From the NCBI RefSeq assembly GCF_003116815.1, contig NZ_QDKQ01000076.1, forward strand, positions 1 through 64,000: a stretch of DNA of 64,000 bases, read 5' to 3'. Origin of the DNA: Caulobacter endophyticus. GTDB lineage: Bacteria; Pseudomonadota; Alphaproteobacteria; Caulobacterales; Caulobacteraceae. The translations under genes and the position numbers were made by a program. Under the pieces are notes generated by a model. It saw only the letters and a list, made by a program, of their open reading frames with translations. It had not been told where the DNA came from and made no database searches. Shown piece after piece: positions 24,653 through 34,133 of the stretch (its first letter is position 1; every line of letters begins with the position of its first letter).

Positions 24653-26452
24653 ATGCTCAGCAACCTCAAGGTGGCGCATAAGCTGGTGGTCGCCTTCGCC
24701 GTCCTGGTGGCGGCCGTGGCCGGCGCCGGCGTCCTGGCCTGGAACGGCCTGTCGTCGATCCAGCGCGTCACCGCCCTGAACGCCGAGAGCTACGCCTACC
24801 GGGCCACGGTCGAGAAGGCCGCGGCCGAACTGGTCGAGCAGCAGAACGCCGCCCGCGGCTTCGTGGCCAGCCTCGATCCGTCCTTCATCCAGAAGTACGA
24901 GGACTTCCAGGCCAAGTACGACGAGGCGCACCAGACCCTGGGCGCTGGCGCCGAGCAGGAGGACCAGAAGGCCCGTCTGGCCCAGCTCGACCGGGCCGTG
25001 GGCGTGTTCCGCACCGAGACCCGCGCCCAGATCGCCGCCGCCCAGGATCCGGGCCAGCTGGAGGCCGCGCGCGTCGGCATCGGCAAGAGCGGTCGCCTGA
25101 CCAATGTGCGCAAGGCGCTGAAGGCTATCGACGACGCCGAGAGCGCCGAGCTGGCCGACCGCATCAAGGCCCAGGACAGGGCCTTCACCGCCGCGGGCCT
25201 TGCCCTGGCCTTGGGCGGCGCGGCCGCCGTGGCCATCGCCGTGCTGATGGGCTGGCTGCTGGCGCGCAGCATCGCCGCCCCGGTCGACGCCATGACCACC
25301 GCCATGCGCCGTCTGGCCGGCGGCGACAACGCCGTGGCCGTGCCGGCCCTGGGCCGCCGCGACGAGATCGGGGCGATGGCGCAGGCCGTGCTGACCTTCA
25401 AGGACGCCGCCATCGAGAAGCTGCGGGTCGAAGGCGAGGCCGCCGAGCATCGCCGTCAGGCCGAGGTCGAGCGCGGCGCCAACGAGGCCGAGCGCGCCGC
25501 CGGGGCCCGCGAGCAGGCCGCCGTCGTGGCCCAGGTCGGCCAGGCGCTGGAGCAGCTGGCGGCCGGCGACCTGACCGCGCGCCTCGACCAGGCCTTCCCG
25601 CCCGCCTATCGCAAGCTGCAGAGCGACTTCAACGCCGCCATGGGCCAGCTGCAGGAGACCATGACGACGATCAGCGGCGCGGTCGGCGGCATCCGCGCCG
25701 GCTCGGGCGAGATCAGCCACGCGGCCGACGACCTGTCGCGCAGAACCGAACAACAGGCCGCCAGCCTGGAAGAAACCGCCGCCGCCCTGGATGAGATCAC
25801 CGCCACCGTCCGCCGCGCCGCCGAGGGCGCGGGCCACGCCCGCAAGTCGGTCGACGCCGCCCGCAAGGACGCCGAGGCCGGCGGCGAGGTGGTCCAGCGC
25901 GCCGTCGCGGCGATGACGCAGATCGAGGCCAGCTCGCGCGAGATCGGCAACATCATCGGCGTCATCGACGAGATCGCCTTCCAGACCAACCTCCTGGCCC
26001 TGAACGCGGGCGTGGAAGCGGCGCGGGCCGGCGACGCGGGCAAGGGCTTCGCGGTCGTGGCGTCGGAGGTGCGGGCGCTGGCCCAGCGCTCGGCCGAGGC
26101 GGCCAAGGAGATCAAGGGCCTGATCGGCGCGTCGGGCCAGCAGGTCGACGCGGGCGTGGCCCTGGTCGGCCAGACCGGCGAGGCCCTGCGCCGCATCACC
26201 GCCGGCGTGCAGGACATCAATCGCACCGTCGCCGAGATCGCCGCCGGCGCCCAGGAACAGGCCACGGGTCTGGCCCAGGTGAACGTTGCGGTGAACCAGA
26301 TGGACCAGGCCACCCAGCAGAACGCCGCCATGGTCGAGCAGTCGACCGCCGCCAGCCACTCGTTGTCCAACGAGGCGGCCGAGCTGGCGCGACTGATCAG
26401 CCGGTTCAAGGTCGGGACCGGCGTCGCGCAGGCCAGGGCGCGGGCGGCCTAG
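24653..26452 (+). CDS. Methyl-accepting chemotaxis protein
   Basis: This 599-aa receptor has a membrane helix at residues 10-30, a helical extracytoplasmic domain with a CHASE3-like pattern ([21 protein letters not shown]), a second helix near 183-203, HAMP domains ([20 protein letters not shown] and a second [14 protein letters not shown]), and the signalling hairpin whose tip reads [16 protein letters not shown] / [20 protein letters not shown]. It binds CheW/CheA in a polar array and passes ligand signals to the flagellar motor. Ligand unknown. No che genes are nearby. Two HAMP units in tandem are visible. Confidence 0.95.
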   Translation: MLSNLKVAHKLVVAFAVLVAAVAGAGVLAWNGLSSIQRVTALNAESYAYRATVEKAAAELVEQQNAARGFVASLDPSFIQKYEDFQAKYDEAHQTLGAGAEQEDQKARLAQLDRAVGVFRTETRAQIAAAQDPGQLEAARVGIGKSGRLTNVRKALKAIDDAESAELADRIKAQDRAFTAAGLALALGGAAAVAIAVLMGWLLARSIAAPVDAMTTAMRRLAGGDNAVAVPALGRRDEIGAMAQAVLTFKDAAIEKLRVEGEAAEHRRQAEVERGANEAERAAGAREQAAVVAQVGQALEQLAAGDLTARLDQAFPPAYRKLQSDFNAAMGQLQETMTTISGAVGGIRAGSGEISHAADDLSRRTEQQAASLEETAAALDEITATVRRAAEGAGHARKSVDAARKDAEAGGEVVQRAVAAMTQIEASSREIGNIIGVIDEIAFQTNLLALNAGVEAARAGDAGKGFAVVASEVRALAQRSAEAAKEIKGLIGASGQQVDAGVALVGQTGEALRRITAGVQDINRTVAEIAAGAQEQATGLAQVNVAVNQMDQATQQNAAMVEQSTAASHSLSNEAAELARLISRFKVGTGVAQARARAA

Positions 26453-26455
26453 AGA

Positions 26456-26589
26456 CCCTCTCCCTGAAGGGAGAGGTGTCCGCGAAGCGGACGGAGAGGG
26501 AAGTATCCACAAGGTCGGCCGGCGATCGCGGAGGCTGAAAACGCCCCCCTCCGGCGTTTCGCGCCACCTCCCCCAGAGGGGGAGGATCT
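26456..26589. repeat. Mosaic intergenic repeats after the chemoreceptor
   Basis: Unit at 26456-26502: CTCTCCCTGAAGGGAGAG hairpin plus GTCCGCGAAGCGGAC hairpin. Unit at 26542-26589: CCCCCCTCCGGCG, then CTCCCCCAGAGGGGGAG. They match the type A/B repeats at 9.4, 45.2 and 56.3 kb in layout, one small hairpin plus one C/G-run hairpin. Between them is a 39-bp spacer without features. Confidence 0.65.
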
Positions 26590-26590
26590 A

Positions 26591-26629
26591 GAAAACAAAA
26601 ACGCCCCGCCCGGGTGACCGGGCGGGGCG
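26591..26629 (-). terminator. Rho-independent terminator of the M3 peptidase gene
   Basis: On the minus strand, a perfect 12-bp GC stem (26629-26618 with 26613-26602, loop of 4) is followed by TTTTTGTTTTC (from the A-rich run 26591-26601). It lies 31 bp after the peptidase stop codon. This is one of the clearest intrinsic terminators in the window. Confidence 0.9.
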
Positions 26630-26660
26630 CTGTCGTTTCAGCTCAGATCAGAAAACCTGA

Positions 26661-28787
26661 TCAGGCGCCCGGAGGCACCGGGAAGCCGCGGTCGCGCATC
26701 AGGGCGCCGATCTTCACGTCCCGGCCGCGGAAGGCGCGGAACTGCTCGGCCGGGTCGACCGAGTTGCCGCGCGACATGATGGTCTTGATCAGCCGCTGGC
26801 CGGTGGGCCTGTCGTAGAAGCCGCCCGGGGCCTCCTGGAAGGCCTCGGCGACGTCGGCGGTCAGGGTGTCGGCCCACAGGTAGCTGTAGTAGCCGGCCGA
26901 GTAGCCGTCGCCCGAGAACACGTGACCGAACTGCGGCGTGCGGTGCCGCATAACGATCTCCTTGGGCATCTTCAGCTTGGCCAGTTCGTCACGCTCGAAA
27001 GCGTCCGGATCGATATCGACGCCGCCCGCCAGGTGCAGCTTCATGTCGATCAGGGCGCTGGCGAGATACTCGGTGGTGTCGAAGCCCTGGTTGAAGGTCG
27101 AGGCCTTCTTGATCTTGTCGACCAGGGCCTGCGGGATCGGCTCACCCGTCTTGTAGTGGACGCAGAACTTGTTCAGCACTTCGGGCGTCGACAGCCAGTG
27201 CTCGTTCAGCTGGCTGGGGAACTCGACATAGTCGCGGGCGACGTTGGTGCCCGAGACCGTCGGATAGGTGACGTCGCTGTTGAGGCCATGGATGGCGTGG
27301 CCGAACTCGTGGAACAGGGTGTTGGCGTCGTCCCACGAGATCAGCACCGGCTCGCCGGGCTTGCCCTCGATGAAGTTGGAGTTGTTGGAGACGATCGTCG
27401 AGATCGGCTTCTTGAAGCGCTCCTGGTTGCGGTAGGCGTTCATCCAGGCGCCCGAGCGCTTGCCCTGACGGGCGTAGGGGTCGAAGTACCACAGGCCCAC
27501 ATGCTTGCCGTCGCGCAGCACTTCGTAGACGGTCATGGTCGGGTGATAGACGGGCAGGCCGTCGACCTTCTTGAACTCGAAGCCGTAGACCTGGCCGGCG
27601 GCCCAGAACATGCCTTCGCGCAGCTTTTCCAGCTGCATGTACGGCTTCACCTCGTTCATATCGAGGTCGTACTTCGCCTTGCGGACCTTCTCGGCGTAGT
27701 AGCGGTAGTCCCAGGGCTCGATCTTGAAGCCGCCCTTCTCTGCGTCGACGATGGACTGCATGTCGGCCACGTCCTTGGCGACCTGCTCGATGGCGGGCGT
27801 CCAGACGGCTTCCATCAGGGCCATGGCCTTGTCGGGCGTCTTGGCCATGGCGTTCTCGAGGCGCCAGTGGGCGTGGGTCTCGAAGCCCAGCAGCTTGGCG
27901 CGCTCGGCCCGCAGCTTCAGGATCTTGGCGATCAGGGCGTTGTTGTCGGTCGCGCCGCCGTTGTCGCCGCGGTTGACGAAGGCCCGCCAGACCTTCTCGC
28001 GGGTGGCGCGCACCGGCGAGTTGGTCAGGTAGGGGTCCACGCTGGAGCGGGTGTTGACGATGATGTTCTTGCCCGGGAGCTTGCGCTGCTCGGCGCTGGA
28101 GGCCGTCGCGGCCTTGATGGCGTCGGGCAGGCCGACCAGGTCGGCCGGGGTCAGCTCGATATAGGTCTCTTCGTCGGCCAGCAGGTTCTGGCTGAACTTC
28201 GTGAACAGGCCCGACAGCTCGGTGTTGATCGCCGCCACGCGGGCCTTGGCGGCCGGGGCCAGCTTGGCGCCCGAGCGCACGAAGTTGGTGTAGTAGATCC
28301 AGACGAGGCGCTGCTGCTCAGGGGTCAGCTTGGCCTTCTCGGGACTGTTGTAGACCGCCTCGATGCGGGCGAAGAGCGCGGCATTCTGGGTGATCTTGTC
28401 GCCGATCTCCGAGAACTTGGCGTCGATCGCCGGCTCGATGGCCTGGTACTCGGGCGAGCTCATGTTCGAGCCCCAGATGCCATAGTAGCAGGCGACGTCG
28501 GCCAGGGTGCGGCCGGTGTCTTCCAGCGCCGCAATGGTGTTGGCGAAGGTCGGCGCGGCCTTGTTGGCGGCGATGGCGTCGACCTCGGAGAGGTTCCGGG
28601 CGATGGCCGTATCGACGGCCGCCGTCAGGTCGGAGACCTTCATCTTGTCGAAGGCGGGAACGCCGCCGTACGGACCGGTCCAGGGAGCGAGCAAGGGGTT
28701 GGTCTCCGCGGCGAAGGAAAGGCCGGGCGCGGCGGCGCTCGCGGCGGCGGCCGCGGCGGTCGAAAGAAGGAAGGTGCGACGTTGCAC
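26661..28787 (-). CDS. dcp: M3 family zinc peptidase (peptidyl-dipeptidase Dcp-like), Tat-exported
   Basis: This 708-aa protein starts at a GTG (GGAGAG 7 nt before) with a twin-arginine signal, MQRRTFLLSTAAAAAAS. The gluzincin motif is HEFGHAIHGL around residue 495, with a third zinc ligand Glu downstream and the MRHRTPQFGHVFSGDGYSAGYYSYLW region typical of M3 enzymes. Dcp-type enzymes release dipeptides from the C-terminus of short peptides; export here implies turnover of periplasmic peptides. Ends in a clear terminator. Confidence 0.93.
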   Translation of the reverse strand: MQRRTFLLSTAAAAAASAAAPGLSFAAETNPLLAPWTGPYGGVPAFDKMKVSDLTAAVDTAIARNLSEVDAIAANKAAPTFANTIAALEDTGRTLADVACYYGIWGSNMSSPEYQAIEPAIDAKFSEIGDKITQNAALFARIEAVYNSPEKAKLTPEQQRLVWIYYTNFVRSGAKLAPAAKARVAAINTELSGLFTKFSQNLLADEETYIELTPADLVGLPDAIKAATASSAEQRKLPGKNIIVNTRSSVDPYLTNSPVRATREKVWRAFVNRGDNGGATDNNALIAKILKLRAERAKLLGFETHAHWRLENAMAKTPDKAMALMEAVWTPAIEQVAKDVADMQSIVDAEKGGFKIEPWDYRYYAEKVRKAKYDLDMNEVKPYMQLEKLREGMFWAAGQVYGFEFKKVDGLPVYHPTMTVYEVLRDGKHVGLWYFDPYARQGKRSGAWMNAYRNQERFKKPISTIVSNNSNFIEGKPGEPVLISWDDANTLFHEFGHAIHGLNSDVTYPTVSGTNVARDYVEFPSQLNEHWLSTPEVLNKFCVHYKTGEPIPQALVDKIKKASTFNQGFDTTEYLASALIDMKLHLAGGVDIDPDAFERDELAKLKMPKEIVMRHRTPQFGHVFSGDGYSAGYYSYLWADTLTADVAEAFQEAPGGFYDRPTGQRLIKTIMSRGNSVDPAEQFRAFRGRDVKIGALMRDRGFPVPPGA

Positions 28788-28920
28788 GGAAGGCTCTCCG
28801 TTGAGTGTGGCCGGACCCTAGGCCAAGGTCGCGGCCTCGTCACATGACAGGACCGTAACCTTTTCGCGAACCACGCCCGGCGCATGGACGGAACCGCCGA
28901 CCGGGTCTAATGCTCGCCGC

Positions 28921-29772
28921 ATGACCATCGGCGTCTTCGACTCCGGCGTGGGGGGGCTGAGCGTCCACCGCGCCCTCGTGCAGCGTCTGCCCCAGGCGGA
29001 CTTCGTCTATCTGGCCGACCAGGCCAACGCCCCCTATGGCGGCCGTCCCGGCGAGGAGATCGTCGACCTGACGCGGGCCGGCTGCGAGCGGCTGTTCGAG
29101 GCCGGCGCCAGCCTGGTCGTGCTGGCCTGCAACACCGCCAGCGCCATCGCTCTTCGCCGCCTGCAGCAGACCTGGCTGCCGGGCTATCGCAAGACGCTGG
29201 GCCGGCCGGTCAACATCCTGGGCATCATCGTGCCGACCATCGAAGCGGCCACGGGCCTGCCCTGGGAGCATGAGGCCGAGCGCCGCGGCGACAAGGTCGA
29301 GCAGTTGGACGTGCTGGGCGTGTTCTCGACGCAGGGCACGACCAATTCGCGCGTCTATGAGATCGAGATCGACAAGCGCAAGCAGGACCTGGCGGTGTTC
29401 TCGCAGGCGTGCCCGGACCTGGTGCCGATGATCGAGGCCGACGCCGGCGTGGTCGAACTGGCCAAGGCCGTCGAGGGCTACGTCCAGGCGCTGAAGACCC
29501 GCATCGGCCGCTATCCCGACCGCGCGGTGCTGGGCTGCACCCACTACGAGATCATCGCCGACATCTTCCGCGCCGCCCTGCCGGCCGGCACCCCCGTGAT
29601 CCACCAGCCGCAGTCCACCGCCGACTCCCTGGAGCGCTACCTGGAGCGCCATCCCGAGTACGACCCGGGGACCGGCGGAAGCCGCGTCTTCCTGACCACC
29701 GGCCAACCCGGCCCGCAGAACGGCCTCGTCCAGAGCTTCTGGGGCGGCCCGCTGGTGTTCGAGAAGGCGTAG
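28921..29772 (+). CDS. murI: Glutamate racemase
   Basis: This 283-aa enzyme makes D-glutamate for peptidoglycan. The two catalytic cysteines are in the conserved motifs VLACNTASA (about residue 70) and LGCTHYE (about residue 203); the opening GVFDSGVGGLSV and the DQANAPYGGR loop are canonical. ATG at 28921 lies in a 133-bp gap divergent from the M3 peptidase. Slightly longer than the 260-270 aa norm, owing to an insertion around residue 100-125 (GIIVPTIEAATGLPWEHEAE). Confidence 0.96.
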   Translation: MTIGVFDSGVGGLSVHRALVQRLPQADFVYLADQANAPYGGRPGEEIVDLTRAGCERLFEAGASLVVLACNTASAIALRRLQQTWLPGYRKTLGRPVNILGIIVPTIEAATGLPWEHEAERRGDKVEQLDVLGVFSTQGTTNSRVYEIEIDKRKQDLAVFSQACPDLVPMIEADAGVVELAKAVEGYVQALKTRIGRYPDRAVLGCTHYEIIADIFRAALPAGTPVIHQPQSTADSLERYLERHPEYDPGTGGSRVFLTTGQPGPQNGLVQSFWGGPLVFEKA

Positions 29773-29846
29773 GGCGCCAGCGCGAGGGCTTGCCTACCGA
29801 CCCACGGCGGCGCTTCATCGCGGAACACCGATCCCGGAGACGCGCC

Positions 29847-30380
29847 ATGAAGCTCGCCGCCCCCGTTCTCGTCCTCCTGACCCTGATGTCCGCCGGCGTC
29901 GCCCGCGCCGAGGTGGTCGACGCCCAGCCGAATGGTTTCGCGACCAAGCGCTCGGTGGTGATCGCCAAGCCCGCCGCCGAGGTCTGGGCGGCCCTGGTGC
30001 AGCCGGCCAGGTGGTGGAGCAGCGACCACACCTGGTCGGGCTCGGCCGCCAACCTGTCGCTGGGCGCGGCCTCGGGGGCCTGCTTCTGCGAGAAGATGCC
30101 CAACGGCGGCTCGGTGCTGCACATGACCACCGTCAACGCCCAGCCTGGCAAGCAGCTGACCCTGTTCGGCGGTCTGGGCCCCCTGCAGCTGTCGGGCGCG
30201 AGCGGCCACATGATCTGGGCCCTGGCCGAGGCCGACGGCAAGACCACCCTGACCTGGAGCTACGACGCCGGCGGCTACATGAACGGCGGCCTCGACAAGA
30301 TCGCCTCGATCGTCGACCGGGTGCTCGCCCAGCAGCAGGACCGCCTGAAGGCCTATGTGGAGACCGGCAAGGCCGGGTAG
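29847..30380 (+). CDS. SRPBCC-fold protein with signal peptide
   Basis: The 177-aa protein has an N-terminal signal peptide (MKLAAPVLVLLTLMSAGVARAE) and a START/polyketide cyclase-like SRPBCC fold: VVIAKPAAEVWAALVQPARWW, later MTTVNAQPGKQLTLFGGLGPL and TTLTWSYDAGGYM. These folds hold small hydrophobic ligands. The signal peptide is unusual for the family and suggests a periplasmic ligand carrier or stress protein. GGAGA precedes the ATG. It follows murI on the same strand by 74 bp. Confidence 0.78.
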   Translation: MKLAAPVLVLLTLMSAGVARAEVVDAQPNGFATKRSVVIAKPAAEVWAALVQPARWWSSDHTWSGSAANLSLGAASGACFCEKMPNGGSVLHMTTVNAQPGKQLTLFGGLGPLQLSGASGHMIWALAEADGKTTLTWSYDAGGYMNGGLDKIASIVDRVLAQQQDRLKAYVETGKAG

Positions 30381-30384
30381 GGCC

Positions 30385-30753
30385 TCAGCGCGCCGCCGGT
30401 TCGACCACGACCCAGCCCTCGGCCTGGGGTCGGCCGGGCGGAGCCTGGCTCGACCGCTCGAAGGTCCGCGCCCGAGGCGTCCATTCGCCTGGTGCGATCC
30501 GCAGGGCCGTCTCATAGACGCATCGGAAGCGGCCGCCTTCGGCCGGATGACAGCGAAGGTCGCGCACCCCGATGCGGGCGGCGCGGGCCATGCCGGCGCT
30601 ATCGCCGACCCCCACGGCCTGGATGTCCTCGATGGCGGCTATACCGGTCTCGATGCGCGCGACAGCCCGAACGTTGGGCGGCGCGTCGGCGGGAGACGCC
30701 ACCGAAACGCAGCCGCCCACACACAGCACCGTCAGCAGAAGCAGCCGCCGCAT
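30385..30753 (-). CDS. Small lipoprotein, 122 aa
   Basis: MRRLLLLTVLCVGGC is a type II signal with lipobox VGGC; the mature protein of about 107 residues has two further cysteines (LRCHP and FRCVY) likely in a disulfide. The ATG at 30753 is preferred to that at 30759 because GGGAG is seven bases before it and only one base before the other. Family unknown. Confidence 0.6.
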   Translation of the reverse strand: MRRLLLLTVLCVGGCVSVASPADAPPNVRAVARIETGIAAIEDIQAVGVGDSAGMARAARIGVRDLRCHPAEGGRFRCVYETALRIAPGEWTPRARTFERSSQAPPGRPQAEGWVVVEPAAR

Positions 30754-30808
30754 GGTCATACTCCCGTTCCCGCCGGCAGCTTAGCCGGCGCGCGAGACTT
30801 GGCCAGCC

Positions 30809-31894
30809 TCAGTGCAGGCCGCGCAGCAGGTCGATGCGGCGCATGGCCTTGCCCGGCAGCTGCGACATGCGGCCCAGCGGCAGGGCCTCGGCGACCTGGC
30901 GCACGCCCCACGCGGCCGAGCGCACGAAGGTGGCCGGCGAAGGCGCGCCGTAGAAGCCGAACACCACGGTCTGGCGGGCGTTGGAGAGCTCGCGCTTGAA
31001 GCGGTAGTCCCCGGTGCCCAGGTCCAGCCGGTGGTAGGACCCGGCGTTCATGCCCTTCAGAATGTCCTGAAACAGCAGCAGGCCGGGCGAATAGCGGTCG
31101 AACTTGGCGTTGTGGGCGATCAGCCAGCCGTGGATCGTGTGCTTGCCGCGCAGGTGCAGGTGCACGGCCGCCAGCTCATCGCCCAGATGCAGGGTGTAAA
31201 GCCCGCCGCCGAAATCGCCGTCGCGGCGCTCGAACAGGTCGGTGACCAGCTTGGTGACCCAGTCGGTCTTGAAGAGGTCGGTCTGGCCGGTGGCCAAGAG
31301 CTGCTCGCGCTTCCAGGCGATCAGCTGGTCGAAGTCGGCGCGGCTGTCCGACATCGGGGTGTAGCGACAGGGTCCGACCTCGCGCTCGGCCTTGCGGCGC
31401 TTCTTGTCGATATCCTTGAGCACGCCCACCCCGGCGGTCTTGCGATCGGCCGCATAGGCCTCGTAACCGGCCGAGACGTCGACGATCCACGAGTCCGCCT
31501 GGCCCCGACCGTGCCGGGCCAGCGTCTCGTCGTCGGCCAGCATGTGGCAGAAATCCAGGCGCTGGGCCTTCAGGGCCGCCAGCAGGTGGCGCGGATCGAC
31601 GGCCACGTCGGACGCCGACACCAGGGCCTGATAGTCGCACATCGGCGCCCCGGCGGGCATGGCCACGCCGGCCTTGATGCGCGCGGGCAGGAAAGCCAGG
31701 GCCTGGCCGTCGTCGCCGCGGATCACGGCGACCTTCACGCGGTCGCCCTTCTCGCCCTGGGCGATGGCGACGGCCTTGGCCCATTCGGGCGACAGGAAAG
31801 GAGAATCCAGGCGCGGCTGCAAAGTCTGCAGGTCGGTCCAGCGCGCGCTGTCCTCCGGCGTAAGCTGCAGGGCCTCGACGACGTCGATCTTCAC
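30809..31894 (-). CDS. GNAT/FemAB-like acetyltransferase (CelD/BcsL type; possible HfsK relative)
   Basis: This 361-aa protein reads as the GNAT 'cellulose biosynthesis' acetyltransferase group: an N-terminal half with FLSPEWAKAVAIAQGEKGDRV and a C-terminal acetyl-CoA-binding half with GLYTLHLGDELAAVHLHLRGKHTIHGW, YSPGLLLFQDILKGM and RLDLGTGDYRFKRELSN. In Caulobacter, a protein of this type (HfsK) modifies holdfast polysaccharide; orthology is a guess based on family and genus. Start is a GTG at 31894 with a run of G before it; a GTG at 31918 would add eight residues. It trails the prolyl oligopeptidase pair on the same strand. Confidence 0.75.
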   Translation of the reverse strand: MKIDVVEALQLTPEDSARWTDLQTLQPRLDSPFLSPEWAKAVAIAQGEKGDRVKVAVIRGDDGQALAFLPARIKAGVAMPAGAPMCDYQALVSASDVAVDPRHLLAALKAQRLDFCHMLADDETLARHGRGQADSWIVDVSAGYEAYAADRKTAGVGVLKDIDKKRRKAEREVGPCRYTPMSDSRADFDQLIAWKREQLLATGQTDLFKTDWVTKLVTDLFERRDGDFGGGLYTLHLGDELAAVHLHLRGKHTIHGWLIAHNAKFDRYSPGLLLFQDILKGMNAGSYHRLDLGTGDYRFKRELSNARQTVVFGFYGAPSPATFVRSAAWGVRQVAEALPLGRMSQLPGKAMRRIDLLRGLH

Positions 31895-31988
31895 GGGCGC
31901 CCCCCGAGCGCTGATCACGGACCTCCAGAAAGGCCGTCCGTGATCATGACGCTCAGAGATTGCAGTCCGGTTTACGGACCTTGCGCGA

Positions 31989-34133
31989 TCAGTCCATCAG
32001 TTTGCGGGTCAGATACGTGTACTCGAGCGACACCCGGCGGGCGGTCTCGGCGAGGTTGGCGCTGGCGGCATGACCGCCGTCGACGTTCTCGTAGTAAAGC
32101 ACCGGATAACCCAGGGCCTCGAGCCGGGCCGCGGCCTTGCGGGCATGGGCCGGGTGCACCCGGTCGTCCTTGGTCGAGGTCTCGATGAACACCTCGGGAT
32201 ATTTCTGACCGGCCTTGAGGTTCTGGTAGGGCGAGTATTTCTCGATCACCGCCAGGTCGGACGGGATCTGCGGATCGCCGTATTCGCCCATCCACGACGA
32301 GCCCGCGCCGATCTGGCTGTAGCGGACCATGTCGAACAGCGGCACCTGGATGACGATGGCGTTGTAGAGCTCCGGACGCTGGGTCAGGGCCACGCCCATC
32401 AGCAGGCCGCCGTTCGACCCGCCCATGATCCCCAGGCGCCGGGGCGAGGTGATCTTGCGGGCGATCAGGTCCTCGGACACCGCGAAGAAGTCGTCATAGA
32501 CCCGCTGGCGGTTGGCCTTCAGGCCCTGCTCGTGCCAGCCGGGACCAAACTCGCCGCCGCCGCGGATGTTGGCCACCACATAGGCGCCGCCGCGCTCCAG
32601 CCACAGCTTGCCCATGGTGGGCGAATAGCCCGGCGTCATCGACGCCTGGAAGCCGCCGTAGGCGTAGAGCAGGGTCGGGGTCGAGCCGTCGTACTTGGTG
32701 TTCTTGGGGCGGACCAGGAAGTAGGGGATCCTGGTTCCGTCCTTCGAGGTCGCCTCGAACTGCTCGACCACATGGGTCGAGGCGTCGAACTTGGCCGGGG
32801 CGGCCTTGACCTGGTCGAGCTTGCCGGTGGCCGCGTCGGCCAGCCAGTAGGTCGTGGGGGTCAGGTAGCCGGTCACGCTGACGAAGATGCGGTCGTCCTT
32901 GTCCGAGGCCGAACCCAGGCTGACCGTCGAGTTGGCCGGCAGGTCGAGCTTGGCGCGGGTCCAGGCGCCGTCCTTGACGTCATAGGCGTAGGCCGCGCCC
33001 TTGACGTTCTCGAACAGGGCCACGACCAGCCGGTCGCGGGTGGCGCTGACGCCCTGGACGGACTCCCGGGCCGTGGGCCGCAGGATCAGCGCGGCCGTCG
33101 CCTTGGCCGGATCGGCCTTCAGCGACGCCAGATCGAAGGCGGCCAGGTCGCCGGTCTTCAGGTTTTGCTCGGCCCAGTCCTGCTCGACGCTGAACACAAG
33201 CTGGCCCTTGACCAGGGCCTGGATCGACGACTTCAGCGGGAAAGGCAGCTTCACCGTCGTTTCGCCGGTCACCAGGTGGGTCTCGGCGTTGAAGGTGTCG
33301 AGCGGGCGCAGCACGAAAACCGCCCGCACCACGCCGTCATGGTCGCGCAGGGCGTAAGGGCTGACGCCATAGCCGCCGTCGTCCTTGGCGCCGCGATAGA
33401 CCTCCCTGGCGGCCGACAGGGGCTGACCGCGTTTGACCAGTTTGACCACGTAGGGATAGCCGGACGTCGTCACCTCGCCAGGCGTCCAGTCGGTGGCGAC
33501 GATCAGGGTGTCCTTGTCGATCCAGTCGAACCGATGCTTGCCCTCGGGAAGCTCGAAACCGCCGGCGACGAACGCTTTGGTCTTGGTGTCGTACTCGCGC
33601 ACGACCACGGCGTCCTTGCCGCCGTTCGACAGCGAGACCAGGCAATACCGGCTTTCCGGCGCCAGGCAGTCGGCGCCCTTCCAGACCCAGTTCTTGCCTT
33701 CCGCCTTGGCCAGGGCGTCAAGGTCGAGGATCGTCGACCAGGCCGGCTGGGCGGTGCGGTAGCTGGCCAGGGTCGTGGTGCGCCAGACGCCGCGCACGTG
33801 ATCGGCGTCCTGCCAGTAGTTCCGCAGGTCGTCCTCGGCCACGAACGACACGCCGGGGATCCGGTCCTTGGCGTTGACGATGGTCAGGGCGGCGTCGTGC
33901 AGGCCGGCGTAGCGGCCGTCGCCCTGCAGCACCGGCAGGGTGCGGTCGTTCTGGGCCTTGGCCCAGTCAAGCGCGCGCTGGCCCTCGATCTCCTCCATCC
34001 AGATGTAGGGATCGTCCTTGCCGAGTTCGGCCAGCGGGGTGCGGGCGGCGGCGGGCGCGGTGTCGGGGGCGGCGTGGGCGGAAACGGTCATGAGGCTCGT
34101 GGCGGCGAGGAGGGCCAGGGTGAACTTGCGCAT
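31989..34133 (-). CDS. Prolyl oligopeptidase family protein (copy 2 of a tandem pair)
   Basis: This 714-aa secreted S9A peptidase has a signal peptide (MRKFTLALLAATSLMTVSAHA), a seven-bladed propeller region and a C-terminal hydrolase. Catalytic residues are visible: Ser in MGGSNGGLLMG, Asp in STKDDRVHPAHARK and His in NVDGGHAAS. It cleaves short proline-containing peptides, presumably in the periplasm. Its ATG directly follows the TAG of the upstream paralogue (TAGATG), so the two are translationally coupled. The copies share motif order and many segments, pointing to a tandem duplication. Confidence 0.93.
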   Translation of the reverse strand: MRKFTLALLAATSLMTVSAHAAPDTAPAAARTPLAELGKDDPYIWMEEIEGQRALDWAKAQNDRTLPVLQGDGRYAGLHDAALTIVNAKDRIPGVSFVAEDDLRNYWQDADHVRGVWRTTTLASYRTAQPAWSTILDLDALAKAEGKNWVWKGADCLAPESRYCLVSLSNGGKDAVVVREYDTKTKAFVAGGFELPEGKHRFDWIDKDTLIVATDWTPGEVTTSGYPYVVKLVKRGQPLSAAREVYRGAKDDGGYGVSPYALRDHDGVVRAVFVLRPLDTFNAETHLVTGETTVKLPFPLKSSIQALVKGQLVFSVEQDWAEQNLKTGDLAAFDLASLKADPAKATAALILRPTARESVQGVSATRDRLVVALFENVKGAAYAYDVKDGAWTRAKLDLPANSTVSLGSASDKDDRIFVSVTGYLTPTTYWLADAATGKLDQVKAAPAKFDASTHVVEQFEATSKDGTRIPYFLVRPKNTKYDGSTPTLLYAYGGFQASMTPGYSPTMGKLWLERGGAYVVANIRGGGEFGPGWHEQGLKANRQRVYDDFFAVSEDLIARKITSPRRLGIMGGSNGGLLMGVALTQRPELYNAIVIQVPLFDMVRYSQIGAGSSWMGEYGDPQIPSDLAVIEKYSPYQNLKAGQKYPEVFIETSTKDDRVHPAHARKAAARLEALGYPVLYYENVDGGHAASANLAETARRVSLEYTYLTRKLMD

